Shown one piece after another: positions 23,144-33,514 of a stretch of 64,000 nucleotides of DNA. Every line of letters starts with the position of its first letter. Position 1 is the stretch's first letter. Location of the stretch: assembly GCA_958299035.1 (NCBI GenBank), contig CATQJL010000316.1, positions 25,459,676 to 25,523,675 on the forward strand, in the 5' to 3' direction. Source of the stretch: Cylicocyclus nassatus (Eukaryota > Nematoda > Chromadorea > Rhabditida > Strongylidae). The notes under the pieces were generated by a model. It was not told where the DNA came from, ran no database searches, and saw nothing but the letters and a program-made list of their open reading frames with translations. Position numbers and translations under genes: made by a program.

Positions 23144-25191
23144 AAACTCTAAAGAATTACAAGTGAAGATGTTTAGCCAAAGTAGGCTTTCTAGTTGGTA
23201 TGAGTACCATATTGTACCATGAAACGCTGATTCCAGATCTGCCTTCGTTATCTGCGGAGCATTGATGGACGAGGAGTTATAAGCGTTTCTTGAAGCAAAT
23301 ATGATGCGCATCTAATATGAAAGTGGTTGCAAAAATCTTCCTAGTCCTTGAGTCAACCAAGTGTAAATGTACTGTTCAAAAGTATTTATACTGTAAAGGT
23401 TCTGATAATTATTATTGCTTTATTTAAAAGCTAAGAGAATTGTTTGTCTATTTTTGTCCTGCTTGCACAACATATTTTACTTAAATATACTACTTAAACT
23501 TTAATTCGTTCAAAACTCCTCGTCTAGAAATGCTCCGTAGATAATGTGGAAGAATCTGGAATCAGCGTTTTATGCGCTCCAAAATGGTTAGATCTTGAAG
23601 GACCATTTCGACATACCATCCTTTACTAGTTAGTCACATGCTCACAATTATTACCTCTAACATCCTCAAATACCTGACGAATATGTTGTCCGTAATGCCA
23701 TACCGAACACAGCACGAGGTGTTTTATGGAGAAAAAACAGGGTTTTTTTGTGGCGATTTCATATAACTCATTCAGAGCTCCCAGGCAATATTCTAGAATC
23801 GAGCTTGCCATACACATAAAAAGCGTTTTCTTATGAACAAATGGGATACTGGAAAACTTGTGCGAATAGGGGGAGTTTTTAAGTTTTCCGTGCTAATTCT
23901 TCCGGGGGCAGGCGGTCCGCAAACTCGCGCTTTTCTGCAAGCGGTCAGCAGGATTTTGGGGCGTGGCCAAACCTTCAGCGAGCGTAGTTCCGTGTTCTGC
24001 CAGCGGGCAGCAATACAGAATTTTCTGCAAGCGCTCGTCAAATAATTTCTTTCAGCGAGCAACACCAAAACACCGATTCTAGTTATTCTATCATAAGCAA
24101 GTAACGTGTCAGTGCGGAAGACCCTTGAAGCGTGCCGTATTTTCTTCACAAATTCTAGAATGAAAAAGATGAATGCACTGCCGTAACAACTGAGCTCGCG
24201 CCCCTGGATGTGTGCAAGCTTTGATCTATCTATCTTCCGGGGGCAACCACATTTATCACAAAGTGCATACCAGGCAGTGTTGGTTTTTTAACAAGTTTTG
24301 AGGGATGAGCTATGTCCCAGGCTTAGAAAGGAGTCTAGTCAAATTTTCAGATCTTTTCCACAAGTGAGAAAATGTCTGACAGGGTAATTCTAAATGTTCT
24401 GTGCGTAGGCTATGACGACGGCGATTAGCCCAAAACTTAGGCGAGTAAACTTCAATAGTCTTGGTATAGGCTACAGTTACATAACGTCTATAATGTCTTG
24501 CTCAGATTCATCGAGAGACGGACATGGAACGCATTTGGATGGCTTACTAGTTGCAGATAGAAAAAAACAAGTTTGCTTGCTTAGGCAATATAAACAGACA
24601 GTTTTCGTTTCTCATTCTCAAAATGATACCTTACCTCTTATGTTTACCTACACTAGCAAGTAGACGCTTGACCCCGGACGTACTCATCGTCTGTCGAAAG
24701 TGATGCCATACCCAGATGTACTTAAAAGCATAGAAAAGTCATGCGACATCGAATTTGTATCGCATTCCTACGATGTTTTTTCAAAATAAACTTATGCAAA
24801 AACCTATGGAAGTGGTGACAGTCTGTTTTCGAAGTAGCCGTCTTCAAAAACGCCACCATGACGACTAAATTATCGTGGACCTTGCTGAGAGTTTACACTT
24901 AATGGACTCATGTAGCGGACTTTCTCGGCGGTTAACAATCCCCTTTTAGCGAGAAAAAACCAAATAGATCGCGATTTTCGTCTTTGTTCGCTCTCCAAAT
25001 TGCACCAAACTGCTGACAGATATCGCGCTACAACTATGCTAAAAATGCAGTATATCTTTTCAAATATAATTTTCATGACATGCCTTAAGTTTGCTCATGC
25101 TGTTTTTCTGCGATATCTTACTGTTTCATAGTGTACCCCACTTCTCATTCGAAGCTTCATTCTTTATCTGTCATGACCTCTGTATTAGTCG
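23144..25191. other. Unannotated stretch downstream of GT11 gene
   Basis: Nothing convincing. Frames at 23793-24149 (minus) and 24412-24663 (plus) lack domains and splice context. A GC-richer patch at 23880-24050 carries repeated GCAAGCGGTCAGCAG- and CAGCGGGCAGCA-like words, possibly an old MITE. Confidence 0.35.
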
Positions 25192-25440
25192 AGTACGGGT
25201 CAGGAGTCACGATTTTTCGCGAAGCGATGCCGCAACGCGACGTCGAGCAGTACAGGCCTAAACTCCGTCAGTACTCCTGCAGCAATGTTGCTTATGGCAT
25301 CGAGTCATGTATCTGCAGCCACCCCACCCCCCTACTGTGGCGCCATACCACTTTAGCACCGGAAAGTTTTTGTGAGGTACAAAGTTTGGGCGCGGCGAGA
25401 GGTCACCGTACGCGGTGTGACTCCTAACCCGGAGCCGTAT
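25192..25440. mobile_element. MITE, TACGGGTMGGAGTCAC family, copy 1
   Basis: The left end GAGTACGGGTCAGGAGTCAC is roughly mirrored by GTGACTCCTAACCCGGAGCC at the right. The interior is shared with 54329-54561 (ATCGAGTCATGTATCT, CCACTTTAGCACCGG, GCGCGGCGA). No coding function. Confidence 0.65.
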
Positions 25441-25480
25441 CATTCATTTTCTGACTAAGAGACAGCATGCTTTGCTAGCC

Positions 25481-25650
25481 TTTGATTCAACTGGCTTGGC
25501 TTCATGAAGGCGTGGCTTTGTGGTCTACCTAAGGCCACTCGCGCCCGCGACGCACCTGCGTCTCTCTCGCGCGAGTGCTCTCTGACCATTGCCTAACCTT
25601 CACTAGGTCACGACGCCCCGCCTTCCTAGAGCCAAGCCAGTTGACTCAAA
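25481..25650. mobile_element. Small hairpin MITE (TTTGAKTCAACTGGCTTGGC)
   Basis: TTTGATTCAACTGGCTTGGC at the left mirrors GCCAAGCCAGTTGACTCAAA at the right. The inner arms (GAAGGCGTGG and CGCCCCGCCTTC) also pair. The 170-bp apex is GC-rich (CGCGCCCGCGACGCACC). Confidence 0.7.
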
Positions 25651-25833
25651 TGGTACGTCTGATTAACAAGTTTATGAATGCGCTTTAACTTATTCCGCTC
25701 TTCGTTTACTACTAGGAATCCAAATAAACATGTTCGAGCTCGTTAAACAGCGCGAGTTTAAGCATGTTCTTCCACGAATTTCTGGGAATAATTCCAACGC
25801 GTGTTAAATTATTGTCAACACCTCCGAGAGAAG

Positions 25834-26148
25834 TCATGTCATACTAATGCTTTGAAAAAGATCGCGTCTTGCTTGAAATCCACAAGCACTCAGAATCAAC
25901 TTCGTAGTTTTTCCTGACATTGGGGTTTGGTTTCTGAAGACGAAAGCGATTTCTGTTGGCTCTGCTACAGACAAAGCATTGAAAGTAAACCATTGCATAC
26001 ATTGACTTACCACCCATATTTGATAGAAAGAGGGTGTGCGCGGATTGCGAATCGTTTTCCTTCAAAAACTGTACTTCCTCTTCCAAAATCCCAGCAGTTT
26101 CGTGAAAATAAAAATCTTGTTCAGGAAGTCTTGGCATTTGTACACTGA
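25834..26148 (-). CDS. Possible two-exon small host gene
   Basis: Read on the minus strand, an exon 26148-26011 ends at a GTAAGT donor. A 46-bp intron closes with TTTGTCTGTAG, and exon 25964-25834 continues in phase to a TGA. The joined frame has an ATG within a few codons of the first exon (MPRLPEQDFYF…) giving about 85 residues, with an acidic first half (GILEEEVQFLKEN) and a polar second half (FRNQTPMSGKTTKLIL). A 46-bp intron is typical of nematodes. I recognise no domain. It may be an internal part of a longer gene, since TGCCTTTAG just upstream could be an acceptor. Confidence 0.35.
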
Positions 26149-26674
26149 CTAAAGGCACTAGCAACGATGACAGTGGACAGCTCTACACTAAGCAAATAGA
26201 GTTCACAGCAACGAGGTCGTGATCAAGTTTACAACGACTGAACAACCCGCTACTTCACCACTGATTTGTACCGGGAAGGCCACAGTGTTGAACTTTGTGT
26301 TGTTAATATGCATACAACTTCTTCAGGGGAAGGATATTTGGTGGCAGTGACCTTCCGTAACAAGACACATATCATCAGATGCGTATTAAAGCGCTTTTAA
26401 ATTGGCGGTATCTGCAAATCGACCGCTTGAAATAAATTATGGACGTTTCCTTCCAACTGACTCCGCACTGTTTTAGTTAAGCGAAACTATGAATATCGCA
26501 CAAATTTCTTGTTCTCCTAAAACATATGGAACCGCTTTGAGCTTCATGTCTTGAAAGCGTTCATTCTCAAAAGCTTATATTTCAAACCAAGCTTTAGTTG
26601 CACAGAACGTATAGGGAGAAAAGCTCATGACTTTTTCAGGCAATCGTTTAGCAGATAGCGACAGCAGATTTCTA
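26149..26674. other. Unannotated stretch
   Basis: A short plus-strand frame ending at about 26400 (…VNMHTTSSGEGYLVAVTFRN…) has protein-like composition, but no clear acceptor or domain supports it. Confidence 0.25.
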
Positions 26675-27626
26675 TTAGGCTGTTACATAAGTCTTGTTAC
26701 ACTTTAACTTCTTACGGCGATGAGTCATGCACCTCATATTCTTTATAGGGCTCCACGGCACCATTCGATAGAGCAAAGCAAGCTCTACAAGATGGCATGC
26801 AAAAGTTCGCACCAACTTCGACCCACTATAAGTTTGCACCCAAAATCTGAGTCGTACTGAAGGCTCCAGAAACGCGAAAAATTCATATTTTCGCTCAAAA
26901 AAATTCTACAAATCTCCAGCTTGCTCATAAAAACTGCACACTATATCAGACACTCATATGTACCGTTGCTGTATTTCTTCCTCATCTAGGAATCGAAAAA
27001 ATTAAGATTTTCTTGTTTTTTCAAAAGCGAAGCTATGCTGTTTATATTCATGCAGCTGTATACTACAAGCCCTTTGAAGTATAACCGTAAGTTTTCAGCT
27101 TTCTAGAAGCCCTAGTTTTCGAAAATTACCTAATTTCGCATTTCACATCCGAGTGAAAAAAGCTAAATTCGGTATTTTTTGAAAACTAGGGCTTCTGGAA
27201 ATCTGGAAATATACAATTATATTTCTATGGGCTTGTAGTGTACAGTTACATGAATAGAAACAGCATAGCTTCGTTTTTGTGACAACTTAAAAATTTTCGT
27301 TTTCTTTATTTCCAAATGAGGAAAAAATTCAGAAACGGTACATAAGAGTGTCTGGTATAGTGTGCAATTTTTATGAACAAGTTGGAGATTCGTAGGCTTC
27401 TTCTAAACGAAGATATGAATTTTTCGCGATTTTTTGAGCCTTCAGTACGACTCAGATTCTGGATGCAAACTCATGGTGGATCGAAGCGGGTGCGAAATTT
27501 TGCATACCTTCTTGTAGAGCTTGTTTTGCTCTATCGAATGGTATTCTGGAGTCCTATTGAAATTATGAGCTCACGACTCATCGTCGTAAGAAATTGAAGT
27601 GTAACAAAACTTATGTAACAACCTAA
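26675..27626. mobile_element. Mariner-type foldback element
   Basis: TTAGGCTGTTACATAAGT at the left and ACTTATGTAACAACCTAA (approximately) at the right are both TA-flanked. Arms pair over about 400 bp (CAAGCTCTACAAGATGGCAT at about 26790 against its complement at about 27500). The core matches 15174-16020, which has a different terminus, so related cores carry different mariner-type ends. Confidence 0.75.
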
Positions 27627-28489
27627 TAGTTAGCATTTCAAGATGGATTTAGTAATAAGTGTCCCATTACGAGGCCACAATTACCAAGTCCTTCCTTAGT
27701 AGATGCTACCATGTGTCCACCTATTAAGTATTGACAAATTTGAACCGAGAATCTCATTTCTCATTATTATGATTATCATCACTACGATAGTTTCGTAATG
27801 TTTGAAAGACCTTTTCCTCTCATTTGGCATATAACTTTCTGTTCATCTGACAGACTTTTTAATTCTAGAATGGTTGATTTGGGATAAGGTGTCGTTCGGA
27901 TTTGGCAAGAAGGAAAGTGAAGCGAAGTCGTTTGTGATAAAAATGTCTTAAGATGCCTCACCTGGAAAGCTTGCGTATCTTCTGGAAGCGAAAGGACAGT
28001 GCAAGTTTCAAGGAATGTCTTTATCTCGTTGTAGCTGCTCATCTACACAAATTATAAACTTTAATCTAGAAATCCTGTAAGCGCTTGAGCATCGTCCACA
28101 TCTCCTTATAAAAACATCTAAACAGCGAAATATATAGTTTCTGATAGCAGAAAACAAAATGGTTATCATATTCTCGTTTTCGTTGTCGCTGCTGCCCCAG
28201 AAGTTACAACTTTTTAAATTCGATTGTTAACTAAGTTTATAAACACATTGTATATTTCTATATTTCGCTTCTCTATCGAGTTTTTTTATTTGAAATAAAA
28301 AAGTCATTAACGGAAAGAAGTACAGAATGGATCAAAAGTGAATGGTGCATAAATTGGGGCACACAACCTATGGCAAATGCTAAAGAAATAAAGTGCCGCT
28401 GAAGGTCAATTAACGCAAAAGGGGATTATCCTCTCAGCTGTTTCTTCAGTAAAAGCAACATAGTTCAAAACATTTGCAAAACATTTTAA

Positions 28490-28700
28490 AGGCAGCGTCC
28501 AACCAAAATCTATTCACTCCAGATTGCAACTTATTTTATTGGCAGGCTCTAAAAGTAGACCAACGTAGTTGGTCCGGTCCTCCAATGTTGCTTACAAAGG
28601 AGATAACGGACCGAATTTTCTTTGCGCTGCGCCCCCTTTCTTGCGCTCCATACACCCAGCTGTATATTGCCGTTCGAAACCCGTACGCCACTTTAGGGAG
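28490..28700. mobile_element. Truncated TTAA MITE (AGGCAGCGTCCAACC)
   Basis: TTAA at 28486-28489 is followed by AGGCAGCGTCCAACC and then ATTCACTCCAGATTGCAACT, homologous to 16253 onward. Homology fades after about 200 bp and no right terminus is found. About 50 bp of upstream flank (TCAGCTGTTTCTTCAGTAAA) is shared with 16199-16248. Confidence 0.55.
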
Positions 28701-29108
28701 GCGGATCACAGTGGGGATGAAAGAGTTACACAGTCTCAGGTGCTGTTGCGCGGCCAAGACGGTGAGGAGGGATTACAAAAATAATGCTCTACAGTGAGGT
28801 TCATCGATAGATCAATTGTCTGCAGTGGTACTTTTATATATAAATTTGCTGATAGTGGTAAGCACATACTCTCGAAAAACAAAGTTTCCACATACTTGCT
28901 GTTTGGCCAAGGCAAATTCTAGGTTGTGCCATAAATTTAGTGTAATCAAATTCTGCTAATTCTCCCCTGAATAATGTGTCGATGAACCTCACTGTAAATA
29001 GAAGAAGGGAAGGTTCTACAAGATGGCTTTTGAACATCCACGCAAAGTCTGATTCAAATGGAGTTTGGAGCCGAAATAAATTTCTATTCAATCGAATAAT
29101 CAACATTT

Positions 29109-29663
29109 CTGTTGATATTCGACTGTTTAGCCACAACCGAGATTGGTAACTTATTTATTTAGGCTAACGTTTCGGCAATAATTCGCCTTCTTCAGAGCCT
29201 GAAATGGGCGAACACAATTTACAGACTATCCGATCAAACATCTCCTCAACCCTACAGGCAAAATTCTAAGCTTTCTTTTGACCACGAGCAGGCTGCCATA
29301 CGCGATACTCACCTTTCGTTCGCCGGTAAAGTTCTGGTATAGTATGAGCGAGTGCTTACTGACCGCTTGAGCAAAGAATGAAACATGTCTTCACATGATC
29401 AAAAGATCTGATTGAGATACGGTGCGAGTTCTCGTGTGATAGAGAGACACTCGTCTTTGCGGTTCATTTTAGGGTTTCTAAAATGAATCCAAAAGGCTTC
29501 TAGGGTTTTGCGAGTGGATGTTTGAGCTTCGCGCGCTAAAATCTCTACTTTCACTCCAAAATCAACTCCTTGATGATCTTGCACTCTGTGGGCGCCCAAT
29601 GGAGTGGATGTGCGTAATCTCCCTTTACCATTAAGATGTTCCTTAGTACGTATGCTCAGAGGG
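29109..29663. repeat. Inverted repeat arm, left (PLE 3' end)
   Basis: Reverse complement of 31946-32498. It contains the C-terminal ORF segment, the 3' UTR and the hammerhead-like motif on the minus strand. Confidence 0.9.
29161..29200 (-). ncRNA. Hammerhead-like motif, PLE 3' end (minus)
   Basis: On the minus strand: AGGCT (stem I), CTGAAGA, an extra A, GGC/GCC stem II around an 8-base loop, GAAACGTT, AGCCT (stem I). The CUGANGA and GAAA boxes and the UU before stem I fit a type I hammerhead with the tiny ACGU stem III reported for Penelope-like elements, which would cleave best as a dimer. Identical to 32407-32446. Confidence 0.5.
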
Positions 29664-31873
29664 CGTGCCGTTTCTCCGATGTATTCGTTTCCGCAATCCC
29701 TGCATGATATGAGGTATACAACACCCGTACTCATGCAGTCTCCCTCCCTTGCTGTTGGACATATCGGGCAGTTTGGAGTAGGGCAACTGCGGTCATACAT
29801 ACGATTCCGAACAAGGATACATTTTAAATTGTTCGGAGGTTTGTCTACTACCGAAACTGAGTTGTCTAATCCTGCTCTCCTCAGACACCGCCGAATGGCG
29901 GTGCTCACTTCATCGGAGATGAAGGGTATGCAGAAGGGTATCTTTCCTGCTGCGGACGTTCTTGCTCTCTCCACAAATCTCCCCTGCTGGCTCCTATACC
30001 GCGTCATGTTGTCATAACCGTTCAGTGAAGCTATATTACGCGCAACGGCTAGTGACTCCATCTTTTCCTCGTGACCGCTACAAACCTTCGTAGCTGTGCG
30101 AAACATGTTTCTGATCACAGCTTTTTTAGTTTGTAAAGGATGTGCTGAGCGCGAGTGGATAAGGATGTTCTTGTTACTAGGTTTTCGAAACCACTTCGTT
30201 TTCTGGGTGCCACTAGCAATGCTGACTTGAACGTTCAAAAAAGGCAGCCATGCGTTGTTGGGTTTCTCCCGAGTTAGTCTTATGTGTTCTGATTGCTTGT
30301 TCATCAACTCGAAGCACTCATCAACTTCCGCCTGTGTGTTGCAAATGATAAAGCAGTCATCGATGTACCTGCAATAAAGCAGGGGATGCAACTGCAACAG
30401 GGGTGTCTCGATTTTGGCCATAAAAATTACCGCTAAGGTTGGAGCCAATCGCTGACCCATGGCCAATCCTCGAATTTGAGCGAAATATTTTCCTGACCAC
30501 CTAAATATATTGCATTCTAGACACGCTTTTAACAGGGCCATTATTTGCGCGATAGATAATCCAAAAAGTCTTATGGCTTGTTCATGTTCTATCAGATTTT
30601 CACAAACGGCCTGCAATGCAGAGTCATTGGATACATTCGTGTACAATGCGCTAACGTCGAACGACTCCATAGCATGATTAGCACAAACACGTGTCTCACG
30701 TAGACGGTCTAGAAACATCTGCGTATTGTTTAGATGGGAAGGGATGAATTGAAGTAGCTGTACTAGGATTTTACTGAGATATCATCCGATCCTATCTGTG
30801 GGTCCACCCACGCAACTAATTATTGGTCTGACCTTGAAAGTTGCGGGGTCATCAGATGCGAAATCGCGTTCGGATTGGATTTTATGCGTCTTGATTAGAA
30901 GGTAAAGTACGGGGCAGATTGGCTGATCATTTTTAAGGCGGCTGACGATATCGGGCGCTAAGTTTGCTGCCTTCGCTGTCTTTGTCCATTCTCTATTCAA
31001 TTTGCGATATTGCTTCTGATACTCATCTTTCGTAGACAGTTTGTATAGAGTGGCATCTTGAAGATGTCTCTCTGTTATTGCGATATCTAGATGATGAGGG
31101 ATCACTACAAATTCGCCGCCTTTATCACTTGTTGACAAGCGTATCTCAGCAGCCTTTATCATCCTCTGAATCTGTTTTATGGCCTTTTTCTGCGTTCTAC
31201 TGATGTTTGAGTGCATCTTGCTTCTACGAAACCTTGCTAGAGTTCTAAAAACATCGTCGGCAAAGAGACGAAAGTTTGCGTCAACGCCAGGATTCGCATC
31301 TTGCTGTTTAAAGAACATTCGCGGGAAAGGTATCGGCAGCCATGCTTCACTCGATCTTTCGTTCGCGCATCCACTCTCAGAGTTTGCCCTTTTGCGGAGT
31401 TTGTCTTGAAGCTCTTGTAGAGCACAGGTAAACTTTCGTAGAACTGGTGTAGAGATGGACTGTGATGGCGAAAAACTGGGGCCCATCTCTAACAAACAAC
31501 GCGCATCATTAGGAAGCTGAAATCCTCCTATCACTGTTACTCGCGATGGCATAGAAATTTGAAGACATTCGCTCTCGTTTTCAGTGTCGCACTCAGTTTT
31601 ATTCGAAAGGTTCATCGTATCGGGTCGTCTTGCAGCGGTAGGCTGTGATCTACTCAAAAGGCTGTCGAATTTTCTCTGCAAGGTTGCCTTGAGGTTAGAC
31701 CGAATAGAATTGCAAATTGTGAACGACCCACCCACTATTCTCTTCCAGAGGCTGTTCTGTAAGTACAAAGCACAACATCGTTCTTTCGATACACACTTCT
31801 TTGTCCAAGCGTACATTTGATTCTTCTTAGTGCGTAAAGCAATTCGTAGTAGACGAAGTTGTATTGATCGCAC
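29399..31873 (-). pseudogene. Penelope-like RT and GIY-YIG endonuclease, one nonsense codon
   Basis: Two frames, 31873-30782 and 30718-29399, are in the same register and separated only by a TGA at 30784-30782 followed by 21 sense codons. The upstream part has the N-terminal PLE region with STSDKGGEFVVIPHH and VRPIISCVGGPTDRI. The downstream part has FDVSALYTNV (motif A Asp), GLAMGQRLAPTLA, YCRYIDDCFI (catalytic pair), the linker with NMFRTA, and a C-terminal GIY-YIG nuclease (VVYLISCRDCGNEYIGETAR, then RTKEH). About 825 codons in all, full length for the family. The UGA replaces what is usually an aromatic residue after DRI. Either this copy is dead or the codon is a very recent mutation. 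No second break is seen. Confidence 0.9.
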
Positions 31874-31945
31874 TTGACTGCCGTTCTCTGGTAAGCCGCA
31901 AAGTTCATGTAACTTCTTCCGCAGTATGAAGTTAGGTAGTTATCC

Positions 31946-32498
31946 CTCTGAGCATACGTATTAAGGAACATCTTAATGGTAAAGAGAGATTACGCACATC
32001 CACTCCATTGGGCGCCCACAGAGTGCAAGATCATCAAGGAGTTGATTTTGGAGTGAAAGTAGAGATTTTAGCGCGCGAAGCTCAAACATCCACTCGCAAA
32101 ACCCTAGAAGCCTTTTGGATTCATTTTAGAAACCCTAAAATGAACCGCAAAGACGAGTGTCTCTCTATCACACGAGAACTCGCACCGTATCTTAATCAGA
32201 TCTTTTGATCATGTGAAGACATGTTTCATTCTTTGCTCAAGCGGTCAGTAAGCACTCGCTCATACTATACCAGAACTTTACCGGCGAACGAAAGGTAAGT
32301 ATCGCGTATGGCAGCCTGCTCGTGGTCAAAAGAAAGCTTAGAATTTTGCCTGTAGGGTTGAGGAGATGTTTGATCGGATAGTCTGTAAATTGTGTTCGCC
32401 CATTTCAGGCTCTGAAGAAGGCGAATTATTGCCGAAACGTTAGCCTAAATAAATAAGTTACCAATCTCGGTTGTGGCTAAACAGTCGAATATCAACAG
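31946..32498. repeat. Inverted repeat arm, right (extra PLE 3' copy)
   Basis: This duplicates the PLE 3' end on the plus strand. The 32008-32208 frame repeats the final 66 codons (starting at GAHRVQDHQG, ending ELAPYLNQIF). It is not an independent gene. Confidence 0.9.
32407..32446 (+). ncRNA. Hammerhead-like motif, inverted PLE copy (plus)
   Basis: Same sequence as the minus-strand motif at 29161-29200. Stem I 32407-32411 pairs with 32442-32446, CUGANGA box at 32412-32418, stem II 32420-32422 with 32431-32433, GAAACGTT at 32434-32441. Confidence 0.5.
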
Positions 32499-33514
32499 TA
32501 TTCATCATGCCGAGATTTATAGAGAGTCGAACTTTCCAATCAACATTTCGTCCAAACGATTTTATGGAACTCCAAGTTTACACATATAATATCCACATTA
32601 GATATTTCGACTAGGAATCGAGAAACAGAAGAAGCTAGGAAAACGAAAACTTGCCTTTCTGAGTTTTTCAATTCTTGGCTAGATTTTCGAAAACTAGCGC
32701 TTGGAAGTTTGGTTAGAATACAGCAAAAGTATGTGTTATGTCTGGCGTGGGTAGCATGTGCGTGGGTAAGTTGGAGTTCTATAGGATTTATTTGAGACCC
32801 AGCTTGTTAGGTGACGAGGAATCTTAGCATAGGCTTACAGTTCACGTGATTGAAATTTCCATGAGAATGCTGAAAGTCATTGTTGAGCCTACTTCGCTGC
32901 ACTAGTCAGTGCCCCAATTTTTACTCAAAAAATAAAATTAATGAGCTTTTGTAAATTTGCAAGAACATTCAAAGCTGCTTAGTATATGCCAGCTGCCGAT
33001 CCACATGCTGGAACTCTGCTCAGTTCGTTATCTGTATAGTGGATGATGTGGAAGTGTCGGAATTTTTCGCTTCAACCACAAACTAATAACCATCATTATT
33101 CGAACTGAATGTTTTTCTCATGATCTGGATTACAGAGATCACATGCTGTCAGGTTTTCTACAATTAATGGCATGAACTCCAGTGACCTCGCGGTTATACG
33201 ATGAGCCGTCTTTTTTTTTGCGGACACCCGCACGCCTGACATATCTGTCGAGACTAGTGGATTCTCCTAATGACTTCAGTTTTACTTTTGATCCTTCAGT
33301 CTAACATATGGATTTGGAAATATAGATCTTCAGAAACCATAATTTGAAATCGGGTCTATATTGGCTTTCTTGTACCTCACGGAAGTGTGAAGATTAGTTA
33401 GTTCTATGTAAGTCTTAAAAGCACCGTCTGCCTAAATCCAGATCTGACGTTTTGACGCAATATAGTATATGCTAGGCCCCCAGCTATGCAGCTCATGTTT
33501 CTCCGCAGAAGGTA
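32499..33514. other. Unannotated stretch
   Basis: AT-rich, with no supported gene. A short TTAAAAGCACCGTCTGCC at about 33415-33432 resembles the end of the TTAA MITE family, but no right end follows. Confidence 0.35.

Larger units (their letters stand above)
29109..32498 (-). mobile_element. Penelope-like retroelement with inverted partial copy
   Basis: A minus-strand Penelope-like element occupies 31945-29109. Its 3' ~550 bp (29109-29663) is repeated in inverted orientation at 31946-32498, directly against its 5' end. The repeat holds the last ~66 codons of the ORF, the 3' UTR and a hammerhead-like motif. Partial terminal copies in inverted or direct order are a known feature of Penelope-like elements. 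The two copies are nearly identical (for example GGTAAGTATC against GGTGAGTATC), which points to a fairly recent insertion. Confidence 0.9.

Noticed and set aside
25844..26164. MutS-like Walker A motif (SNMGGKS) in a minus-strand frame
   Set aside because: The GGKS arises by reading through a GTAAGT donor. Splicing at that site gives a longer in-phase frame, and no other MutS motif is present.
32008..32208. Independent 66-residue gene
   Set aside because: It is the inverted partial copy of the Penelope-like C-terminus.
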